From positions 1 through 42,809 of the IMG/VR virus record IMGVR_UViG_3300037156_000046: 42,809 bases of DNA; one strand, 5' to 3'. Under the pieces are notes generated by a model. The model was not told where the DNA came from. It searched no databases and was given only the letters and a program-made list of their open reading frames with translations. Position numbers and translations under genes: made by a program. Source of the DNA: a virus. This document shows positions 13,211 to 20,960 of this stretch, one piece after another; positions within the stretch are counted from its first letter, which is position 1; the number at the start of each line of letters is the position of its first letter.

Positions 13211-13373
13211 GCTGCCTCCTGTGGCGACGGTTTTGCACGATGTAGAAAGGGCGTGAGGGTGCGGCTTAGGGCGCACCCGGTGGGGGGTTTCAAAGGGGGG
13301 AGGACTGCAAGTGTTCGGGTGTTCGGCTCTATATATAGGCGAACACTTGCGCGAACACTTGGGGGCGAACACA
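13211..13373. promoter_or_regulatory. Iteron-like repeat region, possible origin or operator
   Basis: Five copies of a 7-bp CGAACAC element: GTGTTCG at 13311-13317 and 13319-13325, and CGAACAC at 13340-13346, 13352-13358 and 13366-13372. The two orientations flank a short AT-rich core, CTATATATAG (13329-13338), in otherwise GC-rich sequence. A hairpin GGGTGCG...CGCACCC follows near 13258-13279. This gap separates the primase-helicase gene from the next gene. Such a layout suits a replication origin bound by an initiator, or a repressor operator. Confidence 0.5.
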
Positions 13374-14942
13374 TCACGCGGCCAACTTCCCCTGCATCGC
13401 GTCCGCCCGACGCCACTCTGCCCGCTTGCCGATCATCTGCCGATCGACCCGCCCGTACGCAAGCAACTCGTTAAGCAGGTTCGACGCGCGAGCGCGAGAC
13501 ATGCCCGCAGCGTCCGAGATGTCGTACACGTTCTGCCACTCGTTAGTTACGTGGTCGTAGAGTTCGTCGGTCGCCCTACGGCGCTCCACCTTCTCGAACC
13601 CCTCGCCGCGCGTCCACTCAAGCAGCCACTCCTCCCCCATCTTCGGCAACTCAGGATCGCGCGTCTTCGCCCACGACAAGCGCGAACGGTTCCCCTTGAT
13701 CCGCTCGAACACCACAGCCGTATCGGCGGGCCGCTGAAACGCCTTGTAGCCGGACGCGTCACCAAGCCGGCCGACCTTCTGGCCCTTCTGCGCCTCGTTC
13801 GCATGGAACCCGACGACGACAGCCGTGCGCGGATTCCGCACCCGTAGCCCGTCAAGGAACGAGATCACCGTCCGCACGTTGCGCATACCCTCAGAGAGCT
13901 CGTCGGCAATCAGCTTGTACCACGGGTCGATGACGATGATGTGGTAGTCCTCCATGCTGTTTTCGATCATCTCCCGGTGTTCTGCGTTCCGGTCGACTTC
14001 GAGGCCGTCAGGGAGGCTTACAACGTCAAACAGGGGGCTTCCTGTGTCGAAGCGCGCAGCCTTGAGCGTGCCAAGCAGGAGTTCGCGTGGCATCTCGAGG
14101 TCGATATAGAGGGCGCGGATTCCGCCGCGTCCGCGCAAGCCGAGGAAGTCGCGGCCGTGGACGGCGCAGGCGGTCGCCTCAGCCATGAACGTGGTCTTGC
14201 CGTGGCCGATGGGGCCGATGACGTGTGTGCGTTGTCCGCCGCGGAATAGTGCGCCGAGGTAGTTGCGGGTTTCGTCGCGCGGCCCAACGCTGTCCGCGAA
14301 GTCGCCGAACGACTGAATGGGTAGGCGCGGGGGTCCGACCGGCTTGGCGGTGTCCTCGACGGTGACGAATGTTGCGGCGAACCGGGCCGGGTCGCGTTTC
14401 CACACGGTTGTCAGGTCGTCGCCATCGTTCGGCCAAGTGCCGCGCTTCACTGTGGCGACACGACAGAGCGCCTTCGCCCATTTCGCCGCAGCGGTATTGC
14501 CGGGCTCATCGTTATCGAACAGCACGAGCACGGTTTTCCCGGCGAAGCGCGCCGCGTCGGGGCGATGGTTTACGCCGGGGATCGCCACGCACGGGAGGCC
14601 GAGGCTTGTCCCGGTGATCGCGTCCGGCTCGCCCTCAACGATGACGAGGTAGTCACCTTCGACCATCTCGGGTGACGGGAACAGGTCGCGCGGATGATCG
14701 GGGAGCGCCCGCAGCTTCGGCCCGTTGCCGCGCCGTGCCGGGTTCGGGGCGTAGCGCAAGAGATTGACGATCGCGCCGGCTGCGTTGCGGACGGGGATGG
14801 TGACGTTGGGGCCGTCGATGCCGATGCCGAGTTCTGTGATGGCCGCGTGTGTCCAGCCGCGTAGTGTGGTGAGTCGTCCGATGAGGTTGTCGTCGGCGAG
14901 TAGTGCGGCGTGGAATGTTGCTGCGTCATCGGTGAGACTCAT
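13374..14942 (-). CDS. Bifunctional Toprim primase / RecA-fold helicase
   Basis: 522 aa. An N-terminal Toprim region has VEGEPDA (102-108), LFDNDEPG (141-148) and DGDDL (173-177), the metal-binding set of phage primases. A P-loop helicase follows with Walker A GPIGHGKTT (243-251), a RALYIDLEM strand and IIVIDPWY as Walker B; it is of the RepA/AAA_25 type. The C-terminus has a winged-helix-like VYDISDAAGMSRARASNLLNEL. No CHC2 zinc finger is present, so priming may rely on host primase or be lost. ATG 14942 (ATGA overlap). Ends KLAA, next to the iteron region. Confidence 0.92.
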   Translation of the reverse strand: MSLTDDAATFHAALLADDNLIGRLTTLRGWTHAAITELGIGIDGPNVTIPVRNAAGAIVNLLRYAPNPARRGNGPKLRALPDHPRDLFPSPEMVEGDYLVIVEGEPDAITGTSLGLPCVAIPGVNHRPDAARFAGKTVLVLFDNDEPGNTAAAKWAKALCRVATVKRGTWPNDGDDLTTVWKRDPARFAATFVTVEDTAKPVGPPRLPIQSFGDFADSVGPRDETRNYLGALFRGGQRTHVIGPIGHGKTTFMAEATACAVHGRDFLGLRGRGGIRALYIDLEMPRELLLGTLKAARFDTGSPLFDVVSLPDGLEVDRNAEHREMIENSMEDYHIIVIDPWYKLIADELSEGMRNVRTVISFLDGLRVRNPRTAVVVGFHANEAQKGQKVGRLGDASGYKAFQRPADTAVVFERIKGNRSRLSWAKTRDPELPKMGEEWLLEWTRGEGFEKVERRRATDELYDHVTNEWQNVYDISDAAGMSRARASNLLNELLAYGRVDRQMIGKRAEWRRADAMQGKLAA

Positions 14943-15262
14943 GCGGCCTTTCGTTCGATCTGCTTCAAGCGGAGGAACTCGTCTAGCGGTACGACGACGC
15001 GCCACGGCTGCCGGGACTGTCGGAACGCGACGACGGGCACGAGGCCGGGGCGTGCGTCTCCTTCGGCCTGCCGGAGCCATTGCGGGATCGCCAATGTCTC
15101 GCGGCGTTTCGCTTCTAGGTGTACGCCGGGGATGTCGTGTGTTACGTCTTCGGACGTGATGCCGTTGCGGCCGGTGCGTTCACAGGCGAAGCCGTGTGTC
15201 CGGATGATGCGCGCGAGCTCGCGTTCGCCGGAGGCTCCTTTACGACGTGACGGTGCGCCCAC
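14939..15262 (-). CDS. PD-(D/E)xK nuclease, Holliday-junction resolvase-like
   Basis: 107 aa. RRKGASGERELARIIRTHGF, then TEDxxHDIPG-type acidic residue and VHLEAKRRE, giving the catalytic E...D...ExK set of small phage resolvases, and WLRQAEGDARPG. Would cut branched DNA in replication or packaging. GTG 15262 shares a base with the preceding TAG. Lies between a methyltransferase and the primase-helicase. Confidence 0.86.
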   Translation of the reverse strand: MGAPSRRKGASGERELARIIRTHGFACERTGRNGITSEDVTHDIPGVHLEAKRRETLAIPQWLRQAEGDARPGLVPVVAFRQSRQPWRVVVPLDEFLRLKQIERKAA

Positions 15263-16371
15263 TAGGCGGCTTCGTCTAGCGCGAGTAGCGACAACTGCTG
15301 GAGGCGCTTCGCTGCGAGCCGCGCGTACTCCTCATTGAGTTCGATGCCGATACTGCGACGGCCGAGACGGCGCGCGACGAGGGCGGTTGTCCCGGACCCC
15401 ATGAACGGGTCGAGCACGATGCCGCCCGCGGGGCAGCCCGCCTTGATGCACGGCTCTACGAGGGCCTGCGGGAACGTGGCGAAGTGCGCTTCGGCGTAGG
15501 ATTCGGTGGCGATCTCCCAGACGGTGCGCTTGTTGCGGCCAACGTCGGCACGCAGGCGCGGGTTGTTGTTGAACGAACCTCCAACTGTGTCGCGGCGCTC
15601 GGACTCAGGGTTCGTTGCCTGGACGTTGCGACCGTTGACTCCCGCTGCGTCAGACTTACGCGCGGAGAGTTCGGCCTTCGTCTTCGGCTGCATCCATCCC
15701 ATCGACCCCGGGCCGACCGTCTGATCACCCCAACGCGCCCACTCGGCAGGCTCCCGGATCGCGTCCGCGTCATAGAAGTACCGCGCAGACTTCGTGAGCA
15801 GGAACAAGTACTCGTGCGCCTTCGTCGGCCGGTCCGTCACCGACTCGGGCATCGGGTTGGGCTTCGACCAGATGATGTCGCTGCGGAGATACCAGCCGTC
15901 TGCTTGGAGAGCGAACGCGAGCCGCCACGGGATGCCGACGAGATCCTTTTGTTTCAATCCTGGCGGGACGTGCCACTGGCCGCGAACCGCGTTCGCTTGC
16001 TCGATTCTCGCCCGCGTGTGCGCGTCATTTAGTGTTGCCCTGGAGAAATGCAGGCCGCTCTTTCCAAGCTTGGACTCAACGGTTTTTGATCCGCTCGGGG
16101 CACTAACGTATGAATCTCCGATGTTCAGCCATAGCGTCCCATTCGTTCGCAGTACGCGCCGAACCTCCGCGAACACACCGACCATCGCGGCGGCATACTC
16201 ATCAGGCGTCGGCTCCAGCCCGAGTTGCCCGTCCACGCCGTAGTCGCGCAGGCCCCAGTACGGCGGCGACGTGACGCAGCAATGCACCGATTCGTCCGGT
16301 AGCTCGCGCAGCACGTCGAGCACGTCGCCGACGTACAGCGTGAAGTCCGGGTCGCTCACGAATGGGGTCAT
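15262..16371 (-). CDS. DNA amino-methyltransferase (N4-cytosine or N6-adenine, beta class)
   Basis: 369 aa. The catalytic motif TSPPYWG (34-40) lies before the SAM motif DPFMGSGTT near residue 320, followed by GIELNEEY; that order is the beta class. SPPY is compatible with either N4-mC or N6-mA. The middle region holds the target-recognition segment. With no restriction partner it is another orphan methyltransferase. ATG 16371 (ATGA overlap). Confidence 0.93.
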   Translation of the reverse strand: MTPFVSDPDFTLYVGDVLDVLRELPDESVHCCVTSPPYWGLRDYGVDGQLGLEPTPDEYAAAMVGVFAEVRRVLRTNGTLWLNIGDSYVSAPSGSKTVESKLGKSGLHFSRATLNDAHTRARIEQANAVRGQWHVPPGLKQKDLVGIPWRLAFALQADGWYLRSDIIWSKPNPMPESVTDRPTKAHEYLFLLTKSARYFYDADAIREPAEWARWGDQTVGPGSMGWMQPKTKAELSARKSDAAGVNGRNVQATNPESERRDTVGGSFNNNPRLRADVGRNKRTVWEIATESYAEAHFATFPQALVEPCIKAGCPAGGIVLDPFMGSGTTALVARRLGRRSIGIELNEEYARLAAKRLQQLSLLALDEAA

Positions 16372-16904
16372 GCGGCCTCCAGTAGTGCCATACCGCGCCG
16401 ACGATGCGACAACTCGCCACGCGGGCCAACCAACTCGCGGCCAACCCGCACCGCGCCCCAATGGCCGCGCGCCCAAAAACCCGCAGCCTCAAGACCCGCG
16501 TTCCAGGAACCAAACCGCTCCTGAACCGTCTTGTTCGTCGGGTGGTTCACACCCGTCGTAACCCAATCCCGCGCCGCAGGAGGCTTACCGTCGTGCGCGT
16601 GCGCCCACTGTTGCAGCGCCTCGATGATCCGCTCGGTTGTCCAGTAGATCGTCCGCCGCTTGCCCGTCTCGCCGCCGCATGCGCCGAGGAACGTGGCCCA
16701 TGATCCGAACATGTTGCGCACGTAGTTTGCGGACGGATGCTCCGGGGTGCCCGCGCTCCAGGCTGCGGTATTCGGGAACGCGCCATGCGCCTGCTTGTGG
16801 GCGTGCGCTGCGGCGATCATCCGTGAGGGTGTCCAGTAGGCTTTCGGCTTCTGTCCGCAGCAGGTACAGCGGCCGGGGGCAACCGGGTACGTGTCGGGCG
16901 TCAC
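16368..16904 (-). CDS. Homing-endonuclease-associated repeat protein
   Basis: 178 aa. After a CTCCGQ zinc motif come two or three copies of the roughly 50-residue repeat found beside HNH homing enzymes: YWTPSRMIAAAHAH...NMFGSWATFLGACG, then YWTTERIIEALQQW...ERFGSWNAGLEAAGF. These are DNA-binding helices. No nuclease motif is visible here, so it may be a relic or a stand-alone DNA-binding protein. GTG 16904 (GTGA). Confidence 0.82.
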   Translation of the reverse strand: MTPDTYPVAPGRCTCCGQKPKAYWTPSRMIAAAHAHKQAHGAFPNTAAWSAGTPEHPSANYVRNMFGSWATFLGACGGETGKRRTIYWTTERIIEALQQWAHAHDGKPPAARDWVTTGVNHPTNKTVQERFGSWNAGLEAAGFWARGHWGAVRVGRELVGPRGELSHRRRGMALLEAA

Positions 16905-17125
16905 GCGCGGTAGTCGATCCCGTTTAGTGCGCGACGAGCCACTCCGCGGCAGCCCGCGAGGGTGTCCTTCATCGGCACCCCGGGCGTCTGACGTGCGTCT
17001 TTGATTATCTCTAGGGCTTCGATCGCTTCGACAAGTGCGGAGCATTCGGCCCGACCAAGGGACGCGCCGGGGTAGCCGAGTGCTAGTTCGGTGCCGCGGC
17101 GAAGCTTGGCGAGCAGCACGCTCAC
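16901..17125 (-). CDS. Small helical protein (74 aa)
   Basis: GTG 17125 (GTGA overlap). Helical, alanine-rich (ECSALVEAIEALEIIKDA). Not recognised. Confidence 0.6.
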   Translation of the reverse strand: MSVLLAKLRRGTELALGYPGASLGRAECSALVEAIEALEIIKDARQTPGVPMKDTLAGCRGVARRALNGIDYRA

Positions 17126-17295
17126 GCGGCCTTGAGTGCCGGGGTCGCGCCGAACAGGACGTGAGCCTCGAAGGCGTGCGTGTTGCAGTAGCCGACGACA
17201 ATTCCCGACGCGGTGATCCGTGCGGATGTGGTGGCGTGGTCGCATCCGCGTACGGCGCAGAGACGGTTGCCAAGGGCGGTTGAGTCGGTAGCCAT
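17122..17295 (-). CDS. Zinc microprotein (57 aa)
   Basis: RLCAVRGCDHATTSA and YCNTHAFEAH give a C-C-C-H site as in small phage zinc proteins. ATG 17295 overlaps the upstream TAA by one base (TAATG). Confidence 0.68.
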   Translation of the reverse strand: MATDSTALGNRLCAVRGCDHATTSARITASGIVVGYCNTHAFEAHVLFGATPALKAA

Positions 17296-17630
17296 TAGTG
17301 CTCCTTTCGAGCGTTTAAGCGCGCTGTGGAGGCTTCGTAGCCGCGGAGCCAACACGCCCCGCAGGCAGGTTCCTCGCCCCCATAGAACGTGGTATCCATG
17401 ATGCGGTCGTGTTCCGCGCACACGCCGTAGACGTTCATGTCGCTGCGGTAGTCCCGCTCGCTATCCCGTTCGACTAGCCATGACGGAAAACCATCGCCAT
17501 CCCACACGTACTGTTGAACCTCGGCGGCAAGGTCGTCGGGAACATCGCCGCCGAAGTAGCGGCGGCACGCGTCTTCGTCCACATCGAACCAGCGTTCCTC
17601 CGTCATCTCGGCACGAATACGACGGCTCAT
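17295..17630 (-). CDS. Hypothetical zinc-binding protein (111 aa)
   Basis: ATG 17630 (ATGA). Acidic N-terminal half; later CAEHDRIMDTT and CGACW provide C-H-CxxC. No family. Confidence 0.65.
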   Translation of the reverse strand: MSRRIRAEMTEERWFDVDEDACRRYFGGDVPDDLAAEVQQYVWDGDGFPSWLVERDSERDYRSDMNVYGVCAEHDRIMDTTFYGGEEPACGACWLRGYEASTARLNARKEH

Positions 17631-17764
17631 AGCGTCATCACCGCGGCATCACCGGGACACGGATAGGCGGCAGTAACGGCAGGCACGCCCCGCTTAACCA
17701 TGCGGCTAGGGCCTGGTTGCGTGCCTACGATGGTTCCAGCAGGGAACCGACCGAAACTCTTCAT
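17627..17764 (-). CDS. Microprotein (45 aa)
   Basis: ATG 17764 (ATGA overlap), ending in an ATGA overlap with the next gene. Proline- and glycine-rich, basic. Not recognised. Confidence 0.5.
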   Translation of the reverse strand: MKSFGRFPAGTIVGTQPGPSRMVKRGVPAVTAAYPCPGDAAVMTL

Positions 17765-17967
17765 GCCGTCCTGCCCGGCTTGCCCCATGACTTGAACCAC
17801 CCGCACCGGATACAGGCGATGCCCGTAGGGCCAAAGGTGCCGAGACTCACGGGTGAGATCGCCATGAAGCGATGGTCGTGGCCGTCGTCGGGGTCGTTCT
17901 CGTAGACGGTTCCGGGGGCAACGAACGGCGCCCAAAACGAGGTTCGGCGTTCGGCGGGAGTTACCAC
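17761..17967 (-). CDS. Hypothetical protein (68 aa)
   Basis: GTG 17967 overlaps the upstream TAA (GTGGTAA). A single CIRCGW motif and a HDH segment could bind metal. No family. Confidence 0.58.
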   Translation of the reverse strand: MVTPAERRTSFWAPFVAPGTVYENDPDDGHDHRFMAISPVSLGTFGPTGIACIRCGWFKSWGKPGRTA

Positions 17968-18098
17968 TTCTGGCCTGTGTTATCTGCAAGCCGCATGGTT
18001 GCGTAGGAATCGTGGAACGGAGGTTCGCTGAGATCCCTTAGTACGACCGGGAACACATGAAACTCACCAGGGCCTAGAATCTGCGGAATACTAGGCAA
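17961..18098 (-). CDS. Microprotein (45 aa), TTG start
   Basis: TTG 18098 overlaps the stop of the upstream gene as TTGCCTAG and the TAA overlaps the next GTG, fitting the coupled chain at both ends. It includes GEFHVFPVVLRDLSEPPF. No ribosome site of its own, so it would depend on coupling. Confidence 0.5.
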   Translation of the reverse strand: MPSIPQILGPGEFHVFPVVLRDLSEPPFHDSYATMRLADNTGQKW

Positions 18099-18345
18099 CT
18101 TTGCTCATTTGGTTGTCCCAAGTGGCAACGGTGAGGTTCGTCTCCGTGCCGTGTTCGATGGGGACCTCTAGGTAGTGATGTTTCTGAAAGTCGGCAAGGC
18201 GATCCTCGGGGGCCTGCTTCGTGAACCCGATCTTGACGCCGCTCCCGGAGCTAATGAAGTAGACGAACTCGCGTTCCCATCCGCGACCGGAGCGGTTCTT
18301 TTTCCGCACCGCGAGGACGAGTTCTGCTGCTTCTTCGACTGTCAC
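18091..18345 (-). CDS. Short GIY-YIG-like (T5orf172/MUG113) protein
   Basis: 84 aa. EFVYFISSGSGVKIGFTKQAPEDRLADFQ matches the start of the T5orf172/MUG113 subgroup of GIY-YIG domains. The later glutamate-bearing part of the nuclease core is not evident, so it looks truncated or diverged. GTG 18345 has AAGGAG upstream. Confidence 0.65.
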   Translation of the reverse strand: MTVEEAAELVLAVRKKNRSGRGWEREFVYFISSGSGVKIGFTKQAPEDRLADFQKHHYLEVPIEHGTETNLTVATWDNQMSKVA

Positions 18346-18364
18346 GCTAGACTCCTTTTTGTCC

Positions 18365-18447
18365 GGGCGGGCGCCGAAGTGGGAGAGTCGGGGCGGGCTG
18401 TAAACCCGTTGCCTCGTGCTGAGTGGGTTCGAATCCCTCCCCGCCCA
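18365..18447 (+). tRNA. tRNA-Tyr (anticodon GTA)
   Basis: An 83-nt class II tRNA. The acceptor stem is GGGCGGG/CCCGCCC, the D stem CCGA/TCGG, the anticodon stem GCGGG/CCCGT with GTA at 18400-18402, followed by a long variable arm, then a T arm with loop TTCGAAT. No CCA is encoded. Position 8 is C instead of the usual T and the T stem has one T-T mismatch, so it may be diverged. It is antisense to the flanking operon and about 340 bp from the integrase gene, so it may mark the attachment site. Confidence 0.85.
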
Positions 18448-18453
18448 TAGCGC

Positions 18454-18789
18454 TCACGCTTCACCCGGCGCAGGGCCAGTCCCTACGAAAGTGAACGAGA
18501 CTCCCGGCGAACTCTGCATCCAGGTATCGCCCAAGCAGGTTGTCTCGAAACGATCGCAGCCAATGACGATGATCCGCCCCTCTCTTCCATCGGGAAGCAC
18601 GAGCGAGGCTTCGCCTAGTTCCATGTCGAGGGGCGCGTCTAAACTGCCAGCCCACGAGCGAAGTCCGGGTATCCACTGGGTATCGCTAATCGGGATGCGA
18701 TCTTGCTTAAGTCGATAGGTGGCGCGAACCGCAACCGTCTCACCTTCCCGTACGAGCGTTGCGGCGCCGCTGTAGTCCGGCGCCCTCAT
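18454..18789 (-). CDS. Hypothetical protein (111 aa)
   Basis: ATG 18789 overlaps the integrase TGA (ATGA). Beta-rich: DYSGAATLVREGETVAVRATY, later LPDGREGRIIVIG. Family not recognised. It ends seven bases from the tRNA-Tyr. Confidence 0.62.
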   Translation of the reverse strand: MRAPDYSGAATLVREGETVAVRATYRLKQDRIPISDTQWIPGLRSWAGSLDAPLDMELGEASLVLPDGREGRIIVIGCDRFETTCLGDTWMQSSPGVSFTFVGTGPAPGEA

Positions 18790-19796
18790 GCCGCAGCCCT
18801 CTCCGGTTTCGCCCACGACAACCCACGTACCGGCTCCATCGCCGTAGCCTTCTCCAACTTCCGAAGATAGATCGCCGTCGTCGCAATAGACGAGTGACCC
18901 AGTAACTCCTGTAGGCCCCTCAGTTCCCCCGGATGCTGCTCCAAGTAGAACACCGCGAACGCCGCCCGGAGGGCGTGTACGTGCGTCACAACGCCCGCCT
19001 TAGCCCCCAGGGCGCGCACGATCTCCCAGATGCAACGGTCGTCACGCTCGCGCTTCCCGGCGAGGATGTCGGGCGCATAGAACGCGTACGGTGCCGGCGG
19101 TACAAGGAAGTCCGTCTGCTTGACGATCGCCCCTGCGGCTACCGCCCCGTCAATGAGCGTGCGGAGCTCGTCGGGTGCGGGCTTCCAGATGACCTTGTTG
19201 CCCTTCTCCCGAAACCTCAGTTGCCCCGCCTTCGTGTCATAGTCGCGTAGCCGGAGCCGTGAGACGGCGCGACGACGCGGCCCCATGTAGGCGAGGATGC
19301 CGATACAGCATCGGTGTGTCCACACTTCCCGGTCGGCGGTACCAGCTAGTGCGTCCAGGGCATCCGCAGCGGCGAACAGCTTGCGCACGTCGTCGGCGGA
19401 AACGCTCGTCACGTCGAGGTCCTCGGCGCGGATACGCTTGGTGCGGGCGAGCCTGTCCATCGGGTTCGCCTTGACCTTCTGATTTAGGTAGCACCACTTG
19501 AGCCAAGACGCGAGCACCGCTTCGGCGTGGGCGATCGTGCCGCGAGCGTTACCCTTCTTCGCCCCGAGGAACCGGCGGATGTTGTCCGTCTTGATTTCGG
19601 ACACGTCGCAGTCGACGGGGAGCGTGTCGCCGAACGCGTAGAGGACTCGCCTGTAAGTGCTGAGTGTGCGCTCCGACCATCCCCGGCGCAGGCCGTCATC
19701 GAGGAAGTCGTCCATGGCGCGATATGGGCTTATCATGCCGCGGATTATCGTCTCGAAGGGTTCCTGTGGTGAGGGCGCGGCCTGCCGGTTCCTCAT
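18786..19796 (-). CDS. Tyrosine-type integrase
   Basis: 336 aa from ATG 19796 (ATGA overlap). Core-binding helices occupy residues 20-120. The catalytic domain has Arg in GPRRRAVSRLRL (about 174-176), a Lys in EKGNK (198-201), HALR (His274, Arg277), LGHSS (His301) and the nucleophile Tyr310 in TAIYLR. It would join phage and host attachment sites. It is inside the leftward early operon, so it shares the regulated early promoter. No excisionase is recognised nearby. Confidence 0.93.
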   Translation of the reverse strand: MRNRQAAPSPQEPFETIIRGMISPYRAMDDFLDDGLRRGWSERTLSTYRRVLYAFGDTLPVDCDVSEIKTDNIRRFLGAKKGNARGTIAHAEAVLASWLKWCYLNQKVKANPMDRLARTKRIRAEDLDVTSVSADDVRKLFAAADALDALAGTADREVWTHRCCIGILAYMGPRRRAVSRLRLRDYDTKAGQLRFREKGNKVIWKPAPDELRTLIDGAVAAGAIVKQTDFLVPPAPYAFYAPDILAGKRERDDRCIWEIVRALGAKAGVVTHVHALRAAFAVFYLEQHPGELRGLQELLGHSSIATTAIYLRKLEKATAMEPVRGLSWAKPERAAA

Positions 19797-19993
19797 GCGT
19801 CCACCTCGCGCAGCCACATCTCTATGACCTGATAGCCCTCGTTGTGGCACGGGGCAAAGGACATCTGGAATGGTTCCCAACCGTCGAACCCAGCCTCCAG
19901 GGGGAAACCACGGTGCGCGTCCGGCCCATGCAACACGGATATAGGCACGGATATGGTGGCCCACCGGATGCGCGCGCGACCATTGGCTCTCAT
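19793..19993 (-). CDS. Hypothetical protein (66 aa)
   Basis: ATG 19993 with ATGA overlaps at both ends. Beta-rich with aromatic residues (FDGWEPFQMSF) and a Cys-His pair. Located just before the integrase, where an excisionase can occur, but no winged-helix pattern is evident. Confidence 0.6.
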   Translation of the reverse strand: MRANGRARIRWATISVPISVLHGPDAHRGFPLEAGFDGWEPFQMSFAPCHNEGYQVIEMWLREVDA

Positions 19994-20244
19994 GCTTCGT
20001 ACGCCTGGGCCATCTCGACCCCCGAATCGACCGCCGTCTCTCCGGCAGCCATCAGCATGTCGATCATCTCGGAACACTTCAAATCCCGCGACGTAGCCTG
20101 AAAACGTAGCTGCCCTGTCTCGGGTGAGAGGGTGACGAGTACGTAGGCTTCGCAGCGGCGTAGGTCGCTCATGGCGCGAGCGTGGTTCTGATCCCATGCG
20201 GCGATGGCTGCGGGGCCTTCGATGTGCTCTATCCCGTCGCTCAT
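19990..20244 (-). CDS. Hypothetical protein (84 aa)
   Basis: ATG 20244 (ATGA overlap). Two beta strands (AYVLVTLSPETGQLRFQA) and acidic helices. No family. Confidence 0.6.
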   Translation of the reverse strand: MSDGIEHIEGPAAIAAWDQNHARAMSDLRRCEAYVLVTLSPETGQLRFQATSRDLKCSEMIDMLMAAGETAVDSGVEMAQAYEA

Positions 20245-20504
20245 GCTGCAACCTTCAACTCGGGCACCATGCCGCACCGAGGACACGCCGCAACGCGCCG
20301 CTGCACATCCGTCCGCCGACCACGTGGAGGAAGCACCGCAGGCCCACGCGCCTCCGCAATCCGACCGCGCAGATCATCCCGGAACCGATAGAGCGGCGCG
20401 TTGCCGCGCAACTCCAAGTCGATGACGCGCTCAGCCTCGATGAGTTCGGTGAGCGTCGTACCGACAACTTCACCCGTGCGCGGATGGACACAGGGATCGT
20501 TCAT
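20241..20504 (-). CDS. Hypothetical protein with CxxC (87 aa)
   Basis: ATG 20504 (ATGA). Helical middle with ERVIDLELRGNAPL, basic linker and CPRCGM near the end. No family. Confidence 0.6.
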   Translation of the reverse strand: MNDPCVHPRTGEVVGTTLTELIEAERVIDLELRGNAPLYRFRDDLRGRIAEARGPAVLPPRGRRTDVQRRVAACPRCGMVPELKVAA

Positions 20505-20719
20505 GCCGTCATACCCAAGCCGCGAGAGCGATACCAGTCGCGGTCAGCCTTACAGGTTGCGCACTCACGGGATCCGTCCGACCTGCGGTACGTGTTCTCG
20601 GGCGTGAACCTGTGGCCTCGTCCGCAATGCGTACGGGCACGGCGTGCTGCGGCGATGCGCGCGACGTTGGCGAGCCTCTGAGATCGACGGGCGGGCGTTA
20701 ACACGAACACGCGCGTCAT
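20501..20719 (-). CDS. Zinc protein with HNH-like finger (72 aa)
   Basis: ATG 20719, overlapping the preceding stop, follows GGAAGG. HCGRGHRFTPENTYRRSDG and RECATCKADRDWYRSRG form a C-GH-CxxC finger common in small actinophage proteins and HNH relatives. The catalytic HNH core is not seen. Probably DNA or RNA binding. Confidence 0.7.
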   Translation of the reverse strand: MTRVFVLTPARRSQRLANVARIAAARRARTHCGRGHRFTPENTYRRSDGSRECATCKADRDWYRSRGLGMTA

Positions 20720-20787
20720 GCCGCCTTCCTTCCGTGTCGGGGACACATGGGATCCCACGCGTGCTTGCTACACGTGCAGGCGCTCAC
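20716..20787 (-). CDS. 23-residue Cys/His microprotein
   Basis: GTG 20787 overlaps the upstream stop (GTGA) and the TGA overlaps the next ATG. CTCSKH and CPRH could make a tiny zinc site. Very short, so support rests on exact chain fit and cysteine pattern. Confidence 0.42.
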   Translation of the reverse strand: MSACTCSKHAWDPMCPRHGRKAA

Positions 20788-20960
20788 GCTGTCACCCGGA
20801 GGTTCTTCGGATGAACAGCCTCGCGGAGCACGCGGTACCTGCGCGTGCGCTCGACAATCACATAGCCCGCGGGAGTGCGCCCCACGACTGCGACGGGTAG
20901 CGGAGTGACGACACGCGCGCCGCCCTTCTGCCGTCGCATCCAGATCGCCGTGTCGCTCAT
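20784..20960 (-). CDS. Small basic protein (58 aa)
   Basis: ATG 20960 overlaps the ERF TGA (ATGA). Basic and beta-rich (RVVTPLPVAVVGRT). No family. Confidence 0.6.
   Translation of the reverse strand: MSDTAIWMRRQKGGARVVTPLPVAVVGRTPAGYVIVERTRRYRVLREAVHPKNLRVTA

Noticed and set aside
13256-13281. GGGTGCG/CGCACCC hairpin as a terminator
   Set aside because: Neither strand has a following T-run and it precedes a gene with a ribosome site. Kept only as part of the repeat region.
16905-17245. Long versions of several minus-strand genes starting far upstream
   Set aside because: They overlap well-supported small genes in other frames. Starts forming ATGA/GTGA overlaps were chosen throughout, as in ERF, integrase, portal and the N4/N6 methyltransferase.
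19823-19836. Another GTCATAG string as a further ATA start
   Set aside because: It lies inside the reading frame of the 66-aa gene (QVIEMW) and not at a gene joint.
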